DNA from: Planctomycetota bacterium
GTDB taxonomy: Bacteria > Planctomycetota > Planctomycetia > Pirellulales > Thermoguttaceae
Assembly (NCBI GenBank): GCA_021784975.1
Contig: JAJYGU010000173.1
Span: forward strand, 1-24,356
Direction of reading: 5' to 3'
DNA: 24,356 bases
This document shows, one piece after another, positions 12,857-20,141 of the stretch. How positions within the stretch are numbered: the first letter of the stretch is position 1; every line of letters begins with the position of its first letter. Both the position numbers and the translations under genes were made by a program. Under the pieces are notes generated by a model. The model was not told the origin of the DNA and made no database searches. It saw nothing but the letters and a program-made list of their open reading frames with translations.

Positions 12857-15424
12857 GTGCAGCAACGCCAAGTAAAGCAAGAAACGGTTCTGCCCCTCGT
12901 TCCTTCGCCTTGCCCTTCCACAATCATTCCGGCTGCCCTTGTTTGTGCCATTGTCGTCGCTTCGTTCGCCCACGGTGCAACGACCGCCAGTCTTGAGGTG
13001 AATAATGACACTTTTGAGGTCCGCCGCGACGGGCAGAGTCTTCAAGTGTCGCTCAAATCGCCGGCGCTGGTTCTTGCCGGCAAGAAGATCACCGGTCGGC
13101 TTGTTCCGCGAGCCACGTCGGCCTCTTTCGGCAACGGCAATGTTCTGGAAGCCTCTTACGACCGAATGCCGCTCGGCGGCTCGTCGAGCCTCGAATTGAG
13201 GCTCTTCCTGCGCTGGTCGGAGACAGAATCTGTTCTTCGCAAGTGGGCCACGATTCGACTGTCCGGCGGCCAGGCAGACGCGTTGCTCAAGGAAGTGGTT
13301 CTCGACGAGATCGACGCCCAAGGCCGGCCGGTTTGGACGCATGGCCAAACCGGCGAGCACCGCCCGGTGATCCTCGATTCCCAGAGCCATCCCGTCTTTC
13401 TGCACGGAATGTTCGTGGGCGTGGAGTTCCCGATGGCGGCCACTCGCTATGAGAACGGGCGGATTGTGCTGGCGCATCGGCCTGGGGTGAGGCTGCGGCC
13501 CGGCGTTACGTACACCACGCGAACCGCCGTCTATGGCCTGACGCCCGTCGGCCGCGAGGTACGGGCGTTCCAGGAGTACATCGCCGCGCACCGCCCGGCG
13601 CCGCGGGGATTGCACATCAATTACAACAGTTGGTGGACTGCGCCCATCCCGCGCTATACCGAAAGCGACATTTTGGGGCTGATGAAGGTTCTCGACCAAG
13701 AACTACCACAAAGACGTGGCGTCTCTGTCGATAGTGTGTGCATCGACATGGGCTGGTCCGAACCGAAATCCATCTGGGAGATCGACACGAAACACTTCCC
13801 CGTCGGATTGAGCCGGTTGGAGGCCGCCGCCCAACGGATGCACTCGAATCTCGGCCTTTGGATCTCGCCGAGCAGCGTCTATCCCGACGCCCTCGACTGC
13901 CCATGGGCTGCGGCCCACGGCTTCGAGGCCAGCCAGCCGCCGGCGCGCCCTTCGCTCTGCCTCGGCGGGCCGCACTACGCCGAACGCTTTCGGGCGCGGT
14001 TGGCCGATCTGGTGGGCCGTTACCGCCTGAGCCACGTCAAGCTGGACGGCTATGTAGCCGAATGTCCGTTGAGCAGCCACGGCCACCAGCCCGGCGCCTG
14101 CTCGTGCGAGGCGATTGCCGAGGGGATGATCGCCGCGGCGGAGGCTGCCCGGAAAGCCAACCCGAAGGTCTGGCTCGAATCGACCTGTTTCGGCTGGAAC
14201 CCCAGCCCGTGGTGGCTGTTTCACGTGAACTCGGTGATCGGCACTTTTGGCGACGACGCCCCGGCCGGGCGAGTGCCGTCGCCCATTTATCGCGAGAGCT
14301 ACACCAGCGCCCGCGACTTCTTCAACCTGCAAGGGGCCGCCTGGCTGCCCATTCCCGCTAACGCCCAAGAGGTTTTGGGCATCATCCATCAGTCGCCCGA
14401 ACCTTTCATGAACGATGCGGTGGTCACGGTGATGCGCGGGCACATGTTCCTGCCGCTCTACGTCAACCCCAAGTACATGACTGGTGCCCGCTGGGACGCC
14501 TTGGCGGGCATCTTGAAGTGGGGGCGGACGAACGCGGAGGTCTTGGATCAGACTATGCCGCTTTTGCCCCAATCGTGGCAGAATGGCCGGACGCCGCGGT
14601 TCTCCGACCCCCCGCCCATGCCGCGGGAGCCGTACGGGTACGCCCACGTGAAGAACAACGCGGGGCTTGTGCTGCTGCGCAACCCGTGGATTGCGTGCCA
14701 GTTATACCGATTGAAGGTAGGCGAAAACCTCGGGTTCTCATCTAGCGCCCAAGATCTGTCGGCAGTCAGCCTCTACCCGGAGCCGCGACGGTACGCTCAA
14801 CATCTGAGGTTCGGCGACACGCTCGAGGTACCGCTGGCGCCGTACGAAACGCTGGTGCTGGCCTTGAAGCCGGATCCGGTGGCGGCTGACGTGCCGTCGG
14901 CATCGGAAGCAGTCCGAAGGCACCTGAAGGTGCAACGTTGCCGGCCTCACGTGGAGCGAGTGGCCTTGGCGGACGCTGGAGCGGCGTCGCGGCCGGATTG
15001 GGCCCGCCGGTTAGGCGGCGCTCGCTCGGCAGTTCGAGTGGCCCTTGATGCCAAGATTCGGGTCAAAGCGCCGCAGGCAAAACTGCTGGTGCTCTATGAA
15101 GGCCAAAAAGGGTCGCCTACGCCCGTCGGTCGCGTGACGATCAACGGCCGCTCCGCCGAAATCGAAATCGCCACCTCGGCCGGCTGGTGCGCCACCGGGC
15201 TGCCGCAGCACGAGCACTGGAACTTCCAGATGGCCCCGCTGGCGGCCGGTGAAAATGTCGTTTCGCTCCAGCAGTTTGTCGGCAGCGGCTGCACCCAAGT
15301 CTCCGCCTGGCTGTGGGCTACCAAGCCGGGCGGCAGCAGCAGGTATCCCAATGCCTTGCCGCAGCCGGAGAGCATATCGCTGGACAGCGCGGCCCTGATC
15401 GCCCCGACGGGCACGGCGAACTAG
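12857..15424 (+). CDS. Secreted alpha-galactosidase-like glycoside hydrolase (clan GH-D type)
   Basis: Predicted exported carbohydrate hydrolase, 855 aa from GTG 12857, which has GGAGG with a 6-nt spacer. ATG 12824 (866 aa) has only a weak RBS. A signal segment at 23-41 (IIPAALVCAIVVASFAHGA) precedes an N-terminal beta domain (about 45-250). The TIM barrel shows NSWWT, VDSVCIDMGW (D297), LGLWISPSSVYPD, and HVKLDGY whose D397 fits the clan-D nucleophile (KxD). ESTCFGWNPSPWW follows, and GTFGDDAP (D466/D467) fits the acid/base region. C-terminal beta domains fill about 620-855. The active-site assignments come from motif position, not structure. A hairpin terminator region follows. It may act with the GxGYxYP protein and the permeases on plant or algal galactosides. 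Confidence 0.78.
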   Translation: MQQRQVKQETVLPLVPSPCPSTIIPAALVCAIVVASFAHGATTASLEVNNDTFEVRRDGQSLQVSLKSPALVLAGKKITGRLVPRATSASFGNGNVLEASYDRMPLGGSSSLELRLFLRWSETESVLRKWATIRLSGGQADALLKEVVLDEIDAQGRPVWTHGQTGEHRPVILDSQSHPVFLHGMFVGVEFPMAATRYENGRIVLAHRPGVRLRPGVTYTTRTAVYGLTPVGREVRAFQEYIAAHRPAPRGLHINYNSWWTAPIPRYTESDILGLMKVLDQELPQRRGVSVDSVCIDMGWSEPKSIWEIDTKHFPVGLSRLEAAAQRMHSNLGLWISPSSVYPDALDCPWAAAHGFEASQPPARPSLCLGGPHYAERFRARLADLVGRYRLSHVKLDGYVAECPLSSHGHQPGACSCEAIAEGMIAAAEAARKANPKVWLESTCFGWNPSPWWLFHVNSVIGTFGDDAPAGRVPSPIYRESYTSARDFFNLQGAAWLPIPANAQEVLGIIHQSPEPFMNDAVVTVMRGHMFLPLYVNPKYMTGARWDALAGILKWGRTNAEVLDQTMPLLPQSWQNGRTPRFSDPPPMPREPYGYAHVKNNAGLVLLRNPWIACQLYRLKVGENLGFSSSAQDLSAVSLYPEPRRYAQHLRFGDTLEVPLAPYETLVLALKPDPVAADVPSASEAVRRHLKVQRCRPHVERVALADAGAASRPDWARRLGGARSAVRVALDAKIRVKAPQAKLLVLYEGQKGSPTPVGRVTINGRSAEIEIATSAGWCATGLPQHEHWNFQMAPLAAGENVVSLQQFVGSGCTQVSAWLWATKPGGSSRYPNALPQPESISLDSAALIAPTGTAN

Positions 15425-15426
15425 CC

Positions 15427-15465
15427 AAGAAAAAATTATCCGTCGCGGGGGTCTGGCCGCGACGG
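15427..15465 (-). terminator. Rho-independent terminator of the HTH/receiver gene
   Basis: A perfect 9-bp stem, CCGTCGCGG (15440-15448) with CCGCGACGG (15457-15465), has an 8-nt loop. On the minus strand it is followed by ATAATTTTTTC, a proper U-tract. On the plus strand there is no T-run, so it would terminate the minus-strand regulator and may also block read-through from the convergent hydrolase gene. It lies 64 nt after the regulator stop. Confidence 0.65.
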
Positions 15466-15529
15466 GTTAGTTGAGTCGGCGACTTATTGTACGGTCCGGT
15501 TGAGGGCGTTTCCGGCGGGGAACGACCGC

Positions 15530-16102
15530 TCAAACCAGTTCTTTCTTGGCACCAATTAGCGTTCGCAGTCGCTCGGCCAGCAGGGCCGCATCGAACGGCT
15601 TCTTGAACGTCTCGTTGATGCTCGACCGGTCGAAGCTGGTGGAACTGCCGTCGTCCGGCAACAGGGCGATGAGGATCACTTCCGTGAACTCGCTGTTGCG
15701 GCGGAGGTTTTGACAGATCTGCAAGGCTTCGGTCCGCCCGATCGAAAAATCGACGATGATGCAGTCGGGATGGAAGCTCTCCGCCTGAATCCCGGCATCG
15801 AAGCCGCTGGCGGCGGTTGCCACCTTGAAGGAACGTTCCAGAGGCAATTCGCGTTTGAGGTTCTCCATGAGAACCTGGTCCTGAGCGACAATCAGGACCT
15901 TGGCCATTGCCTCGTCTTCCAGGTCGCCCAAGGGCATTCCATGTTCCTTGAGGAACCGAATCAGATACTCGCGGGGAATGCGCCGGTCTTGCGATCCGGG
16001 AATGCGGTATCCCTTCAGCCGGCCCGAGTCGAACCACTTACTGACGGTGCGCGGGGCCACCTTACAAATTTTGGCGACCTGACCAGTTGTGAAGACCTTC
16101 AT
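15530..16102 (-). CDS. HTH plus receiver-domain regulator
   Basis: Small regulator of 190 aa from ATG 16102, preceded by GGAGAG with an 8-nt gap. A frame open to 16129 adds nine residues and has no RBS. Residues 1-60 form a MerR/excisionase-type winged HTH (MKVFTTGQVAKICKVAPRTVSKWFDSGRLKGYRIPG...RRIPREYLIRFLKEHG). Residues about 68-185 form a receiver domain with the phospho-acceptor-like D118 (CIIVDFSIGR) and a conserved Lys (FKKPFD, 167/168). The acidic pocket is weak: the usual pair of acids after the first strand is AQD at 73-75, so phosphorylation may be lost or altered. HTH first and receiver second is the reverse of ordinary response regulators. It lies between two carbohydrate genes and may control them; no kinase is nearby. 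Confidence 0.82.
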   Translation of the reverse strand: MKVFTTGQVAKICKVAPRTVSKWFDSGRLKGYRIPGSQDRRIPREYLIRFLKEHGMPLGDLEDEAMAKVLIVAQDQVLMENLKRELPLERSFKVATAASGFDAGIQAESFHPDCIIVDFSIGRTEALQICQNLRRNSEFTEVILIALLPDDGSSTSFDRSSINETFKKPFDAALLAERLRTLIGAKKELV

Positions 16103-16779
16103 CGCAGGCTCTCCAATCTTACTATTCACATTGGTTTGTGGTGGTGCGGCGGGTTACGGCCCGCTGCACATCTGCGCCCCTTGCCCGCGGATCTGCGCCC
16201 TTGTCTCGCTCCTTCGCTCGGCCGCCTGGGGCGGCCACGGTTCCGCAGGCATCTGGGTCGGGGCTCACCTAATCGTTTCGCTCTTGGCTGTGGTTCAGCT
16301 CCATCTGATCCGCGCCGTACCTATTACATCGTCAATCAGGGCATCCGGAAACCAGAGAAAATCCGTAAAATAGAGAAGGCATGTTTCAGCCAGTCTATTT
16401 CGATCTACTCCGGCTGCGGTTTGCACCGTTCAACTGGGTTGCCATCGGCAGGGGCGAGACGTGCAGGCGGTGGCTCATGGAGAGCACGAGATCCACCGTC
16501 AAGGCGTGGCCTTCAAGGCAGGTTCCCCCCTGTGCCCCTTTCACCTCCGGATGTCTCGGGCGAGACTCGTGGTGGAAAGAGCATTCTGTTTGATTACTTC
16601 GAACCCCGTTGGGGTGCGACTTTAGAAAGATTCTCCGATCGTAACGAACAGTCGGACGGGCAGGGTTGAGCCGGAAAGACCGACGGCAGCGAATCATCGC
16701 TGTGAGGGATCGCCGCGCAAACGGACCTCGACGGCCCCGGTCGAAGAAGGAGACATCACCCGCGGACGCAACCATTAGC
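16103..16779. other. Long intergenic stretch without a supported gene
   Basis: About 680 nt between the divergent regulator and the GxGYxYP gene. I see no convincing coding frame; the open frames here have no RBS and no recognizable protein. Visible structure: a perfect GGCCGCC-TGG-GGCGGCC hairpin at 16220-16236, a CAGCGA-ATCA-TCGCTG hairpin at 16687-16702, and a repeated TCAAGGC around 16499-16519. Promoter signals for the regulator must lie at its 5' edge, but none is clear. A structured RNA cannot be excluded, but no known class was recognised. Confidence 0.5.
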
Positions 16780-16808
16780 TTGCCAACTCAAGATCGTGAG
16801 CCTAAAAT
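16780..16808 (+). promoter_or_regulatory. Promoter for the GxGYxYP gene
   Basis: TTGCCA (16780-16785), a 17-nt spacer and TAAAAT (16803-16808) make the best sigma70-like match in the window. The expected start is near 16815, giving a leader of about 110 nt that contains a small ORF. Confidence 0.5.
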
Positions 16809-16829
16809 CAAATCCTGCTTGGAGTTGCA

Positions 16830-16913
16830 ATGACGGTCCGCGATCTGTTCGCAACCCGAGACGAGGCACGAGACGAGGGTTTTCCACCCGAACGGCAGTT
16901 CTTTTCGCCCTGA
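16830..16913 (+). CDS. Possible 27-aa leader peptide upstream of the GxGYxYP gene
   Basis: ATG 16830 with GGAG 5 nt upstream opens a short frame, MTVRDLFATRDEARDEG followed by FPPERQFFSP and TGA. It ends 12 nt before the main ATG at 16926, whose own RBS is weak (AGG 7-8 nt away). This arrangement allows translational coupling or a regulatory leader. It contains a duplicated CGAGACGAGG (16857-16866 and 16870-16879). No homologue is known to me, and it could be a chance frame. Confidence 0.3.
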   Translation: MTVRDLFATRDEARDEGFPPERQFFSP

Positions 16914-16925
16914 GACAGGCCACCT

Positions 16926-18758
16926 ATGAGCACTTTCGATCCTCTTGATCGCCCAAGCCGGCGCGCCACGGCCGTGTCGCGCCGCGATTTTCTCCATACT
17001 TCCGCAACCGGCGCAGTTCTTTTCGCCGGCAACGTCATCGGCGGCGAGAGTATGGGCTATTGCGCGGAAAATCCACCTGTGGATCGGGCAGAAGGTGTTC
17101 GGCCGTTGTACGTTTACTCGCTCCGCCAAGACGGCACTCCGCAGGCCTACGACGAAGCCATGACGGCCGCTTGTCTGCAAGGCGTCATTAATCGGGATGC
17201 ACCTACGGTGTATCTGGTCTCCAAGACCTATGCGCGTCCGCAATACTGGCTCGATCTCCTCTCCAAGGGTGGTCGCTGGCTGGAAGGCCGCAAGATCAAA
17301 ACGTTGGCCGACCTCAACGCCCTGGCCCGACTTGCCGGCAGCCGCCTAAAGGGGGCGGTCATCTGGGACCCCGATGTGCCAGCGAGCATCAATGTTGCGA
17401 CCACCATAGCGGGGGTCCACGATGCGGTTGTGTTCAGCCCAGAATACGCCGATCGCTACTTGAAACGAAGGGGCCTACCGGTAATTGAGGATCTTCGCGG
17501 GAAATTTACCGGGAGGGAAACCGGCAGTAAGAAGAACGATGCCTACCGCTGGGCGATTCGCCAGTACCTACAAAAAGGCCGCTGCTCTTCTCGATTGCTC
17601 TGCCTCTTCGAGGACTCCTATTCTACCCGCCGGCGCGGCGACGCCGGCTACGTGGTCACCCGCGATTGGGCCATCAAGCGGCGGGCCTTCGTGTTCGACC
17701 TGTCGCCGTGGGGCGACGAAAAGCCACAAGATGACCCGCGGCAACGACTCGGTTTGGACCTGGAGACCTATCGCACGATCCTGGCCGAGACGCTTCGGCA
17801 GGCGGCCGGCAAGCACATGACCGAGCTGACAGGTTTTTTCGCCTTCTCGAAATACAGCAACATGCCCGATCACCGTAGCGCCCACGAGCCGGTTCCTACC
17901 GAATGGGAATCAGTCTGGCTGATGTCGCCCTACAACTGCTATCAGAACACGATTTCGAGCAATTGCTTCAACCAGTCGTTTCACAGCCAAGCGCCGTGGA
18001 AGCCGCTGCGGCAACGCTCCTCGGTCGACAAGGCCGCGCTTGAGAAGAAGGCGTACGTGTGCATCCTCATGGCCGACTACGACTCGGCCACTCCGCTCTA
18101 CGACTTCCTGCCCACCCATTGGCAGAACGCCGATCGCGGCAAGGTACCGTTGGCCTGGGGCATCAATCCGAACCTGATCGAGACCTACCCGGACCTAATT
18201 TCGTATTTCTACAGCACGGCCTCGCCGGCCGACACCTTCACCAGCGACGCCAGCGCGGCCGGTTACATGAATCCCAATCAGATTCGCCGCCAATACCTGC
18301 CGCTGTTCGTGGCCCACAATCGCCGCTTCTTCCGCGAGACCGACATGAGCATTGCGCCCATGGTGCTCGACCGGGACCAGCCGTCGCCGGCGGTGAAGGA
18401 CGCCTTCGCCCAGTTCTCGCCCGACGGCTTCGCCACCATTGTGATGTACGCTGCCCCCGGCAGCCGCCTGCCCGAGCCGCAGGTTTGGAACGGCATGCCG
18501 GTCACCGAGCTGATCAACGACGCCTGCAACGCCGCTTCGCCGGCGCAGGCGGCCGAGGCCATGTCGCGGGCAATCACCGCCCGCGGCAGCAAGCAGCCCG
18601 GCTTCTACCTCTTCCGCATCGTCTGGACGAACCCGACGATGATCGTGGAGGCCGCCAAGCTGCTGCGGCAGAGCAGGCCGGACCTCGATCTGGAAGTCGT
18701 CGGCCCGAATACGTTTTTCGCCTTGTTCAAACAGCACGTGAAGAAGGGCAATCCCTAA
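16926..18758 (+). CDS. Tat-exported GxGYxYP-domain protein, carbohydrate-related
   Basis: Exported protein of 610 aa. The Tat motif SRRDFLHTS (18-26) leads a hydrophobic stretch (TGAVLFAGNVIGG), placing it outside the cytoplasm. The rest matches the GxGYxYP family (putative glycoside hydrolases): VRPLYVYSLRQDGTPQAYDEAMTAACLQGVINRDAPTVYLV near the N-terminus, YVCILMADYDSATPLYDFLP in the middle, and the signature region AWGINPNLIETYPDLISYFYST...TFTSDASAAGYMNP. Here the family's G-x-G-Y-x-Y-P is altered to S-A-A-G-Y-M-N-P. Activity of the family is not firmly established. It has its own promoter. It converges on the pseudouridine synthase gene with a gap of only 7 nt. Confidence 0.82.
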   Translation: MSTFDPLDRPSRRATAVSRRDFLHTSATGAVLFAGNVIGGESMGYCAENPPVDRAEGVRPLYVYSLRQDGTPQAYDEAMTAACLQGVINRDAPTVYLVSKTYARPQYWLDLLSKGGRWLEGRKIKTLADLNALARLAGSRLKGAVIWDPDVPASINVATTIAGVHDAVVFSPEYADRYLKRRGLPVIEDLRGKFTGRETGSKKNDAYRWAIRQYLQKGRCSSRLLCLFEDSYSTRRRGDAGYVVTRDWAIKRRAFVFDLSPWGDEKPQDDPRQRLGLDLETYRTILAETLRQAAGKHMTELTGFFAFSKYSNMPDHRSAHEPVPTEWESVWLMSPYNCYQNTISSNCFNQSFHSQAPWKPLRQRSSVDKAALEKKAYVCILMADYDSATPLYDFLPTHWQNADRGKVPLAWGINPNLIETYPDLISYFYSTASPADTFTSDASAAGYMNPNQIRRQYLPLFVAHNRRFFRETDMSIAPMVLDRDQPSPAVKDAFAQFSPDGFATIVMYAAPGSRLPEPQVWNGMPVTELINDACNAASPAQAAEAMSRAITARGSKQPGFYLFRIVWTNPTMIVEAAKLLRQSRPDLDLEVVGPNTFFALFKQHVKKGNP

Positions 18759-18765
18759 TCCCTCT

Positions 18766-19734
18766 TCATCCCCGCAGCTTCTCAACGAACTCGGCCAGAT
18801 CGTCGGAGAGCGGCATCTCGAAGTGCATGGGCTGCTCGCTGGCCGGGTGGAGGAAGCCTAATTCCACCGCACATAGCGCCAGCCGCGGGGCGCCGCTGCG
18901 GTCGCGCCGCCCGGGACGAAACAACGGACTGCGATACACCCGATCTCCGCAGAGCGGATGGCCGCTCTCCGACAGGTGGATGCGGATCTGGTGCGTGCGG
19001 CCGGTCTCTAGCCGGCATTCCACCAGCGTGTAAGCGCCCAGCCGCTCGACCGGGCGGACGTGGGTGACGGCCGGCTTGCCCACGTCCGGCAAGGTAGTGC
19101 TGCCGCGGCGGCCGTCGCCGCGATCGCGGATCAGCCGGCTCTCGATCGAGAAGGCCTTCGGGATTTCACCTTCGACGATCGCCAGATAGCGGCGCTCGAC
19201 CGTGTGCCGGCGGAATTGATGCTCCAGGTGTTGTTGGGCCTTGGCGGTTCGGGCAAAGACCATCAGCCCGCTGGTTTCGCGGTCCAACCGGTGCACGGCC
19301 CGGACTGGCCGCGGCCCGCCCTTGCCGCGGCCGCGATCCATTTTGGCGATCAGCCGCGGCAGTATTTCATCCAGGGTCGGCTGGAGCTGCCGCCGCTGGC
19401 CGGGCGACTGCGACTCGTCGTTGTGCCGGGTGGAGGTCGTGCCAGCCGGCTTTTCCACCACCACCACGTGCAGGTCGAGGTAGCGGACCCGCACGTCGTG
19501 CTCGCGGACCGGCGCAGGCAGCGGATGGTGCAGCACCTTCACCACGTCCTTGCCGCCCAGCCGCCGCCGCGGGTCGACGCACAGGTTGCCGTTGAGCATG
19601 ATCCGCCGGTTCTTCAGCAGCCGGCGGATTTCCGACCACGACTGGTCCGGCAGCCACTCCCGCAAGGCGGCGGCGATGGTCTCGTCGGCCTGCCGTGGAA
19701 GAACGCGAAAGAGTTGGTCGTCTTGGTCGCTCAT
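18766..19734 (-). CDS. RluA-family 23S rRNA-type pseudouridine synthase
   Basis: RNA-modifying enzyme that isomerises uridine to pseudouridine, 322 aa from ATG 19734. An S4 RNA-binding domain (about 18-75: IAAALREWLPDQSWSEIRRLLKNRRIMLNGN) precedes the catalytic domain. Catalytic Asp151 sits in the signature HRLDRETSGLMVFART. Other family segments are RRYLAIVEGEI, LETGRTHQIRIHL and GHPLCGDRVY. An in-frame ATG at 19749 would add five residues, and the frame stays open to 19989 through repeats. No start has a strong RBS. The target uridine (RluA, RluC or RluD type) cannot be determined from the sequence. Confidence 0.92.
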   Translation of the reverse strand: MSDQDDQLFRVLPRQADETIAAALREWLPDQSWSEIRRLLKNRRIMLNGNLCVDPRRRLGGKDVVKVLHHPLPAPVREHDVRVRYLDLHVVVVEKPAGTTSTRHNDESQSPGQRRQLQPTLDEILPRLIAKMDRGRGKGGPRPVRAVHRLDRETSGLMVFARTAKAQQHLEHQFRRHTVERRYLAIVEGEIPKAFSIESRLIRDRGDGRRGSTTLPDVGKPAVTHVRPVERLGAYTLVECRLETGRTHQIRIHLSESGHPLCGDRVYRSPLFRPGRRDRSGAPRLALCAVELGFLHPASEQPMHFEMPLSDDLAEFVEKLRG

Positions 19735-19855
19735 GGTTATCTTGAGCATACCAAGCCGCGGCGGGCTGTAACACCCGGCACCGCCTGCCAAGACGCCTGT
19801 TATCCAGTCAGCAGCATCAATACCGCGTGTGCTTGCCCCGAAGAACCGGACAGGT

Positions 19856-20079
19856 CGCGAAAACACGAAAGGGCGAAAACACGAAACGGGCAAGGCCGGG
19901 GACTGCCCCGATTTTTGTGTCAGGAGGACACAAAAATGGGACTGTCCCCTTCGGTGCAGCCAACTGACACAAAATTCAGTACAGGGCAAGGCCGCAAGTC
20001 ACGGGCCGCTTGCAGACGGGGTTGATTATTGCGGTCGATTTCGCGTTTTGCTTTCGCCCTTTCGCGATTGCCCGTTAAT
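19856..20079. repeat. Compound inverted repeat: GGGGAC-family copy 3 within CGAAAACACGAAA-type arms
   Basis: The inner element at 19898-19949 has arms 19898-19921 and 19927-19949 (GGGGACTGCCCCGATTTTTG and GTGTC, with complement) and a 5-nt loop. Just outside, the left flank at about 19856-19892 repeats GCGAAAACACGAAAGGGCG and CGAAAACACGAAACGGGC. The right flank at about 20037-20078 is a rough reverse complement (CGCGTTTTGCTTTCGCCC, then TTTCGCGATTGCCCG). The whole lies in the 407-nt gap between the divergent pseudouridine synthase and aroA genes. Confidence 0.75.
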
Positions 20080-20129
20080 GATGCTATAGACTCCTGTTAT
20101 CGCATGTTTTGCCGCCGAGCTTGCAACGC

Positions 20130-20135
20130 TATAAT
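20130..20135 (+). promoter_or_regulatory. TATAAT -10 box of aroA, possible leaderless transcript
   Basis: A perfect TATAAT ends 6 nt before ATG 20142, so the expected start site (7 nt after the box) coincides with the A of the ATG. The upstream -35 is weak (TTGCCG, 15-nt spacing). No Shine-Dalgarno is present before the ATG. Confidence 0.4.
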
Positions 20136-20141
20136 GCCGGA

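Noticed and set aside
13703..14647. 314-codon minus-strand frame in the hydrolase gene
   Set aside because: Antisense shadow of the GH-like catalytic region.
16395..16775. 126-codon minus-strand frame in the long intergenic region
   Set aside because: No RBS, Arg/Ser-rich, no recognizable protein; left unannotated as a gene, though a real small gene cannot be fully excluded.
16103..16925. Known ncRNA such as RNase P, SRP, tmRNA or a riboswitch in the long gap
   Set aside because: None of the diagnostic core sequences of these classes was found by eye; only small simple hairpins are visible.
4990..19949. CRISPR array made of the repeated GGGGAC elements
   Set aside because: The copies are kilobases apart, palindromic and intergenic, without regular spacers or cas genes.
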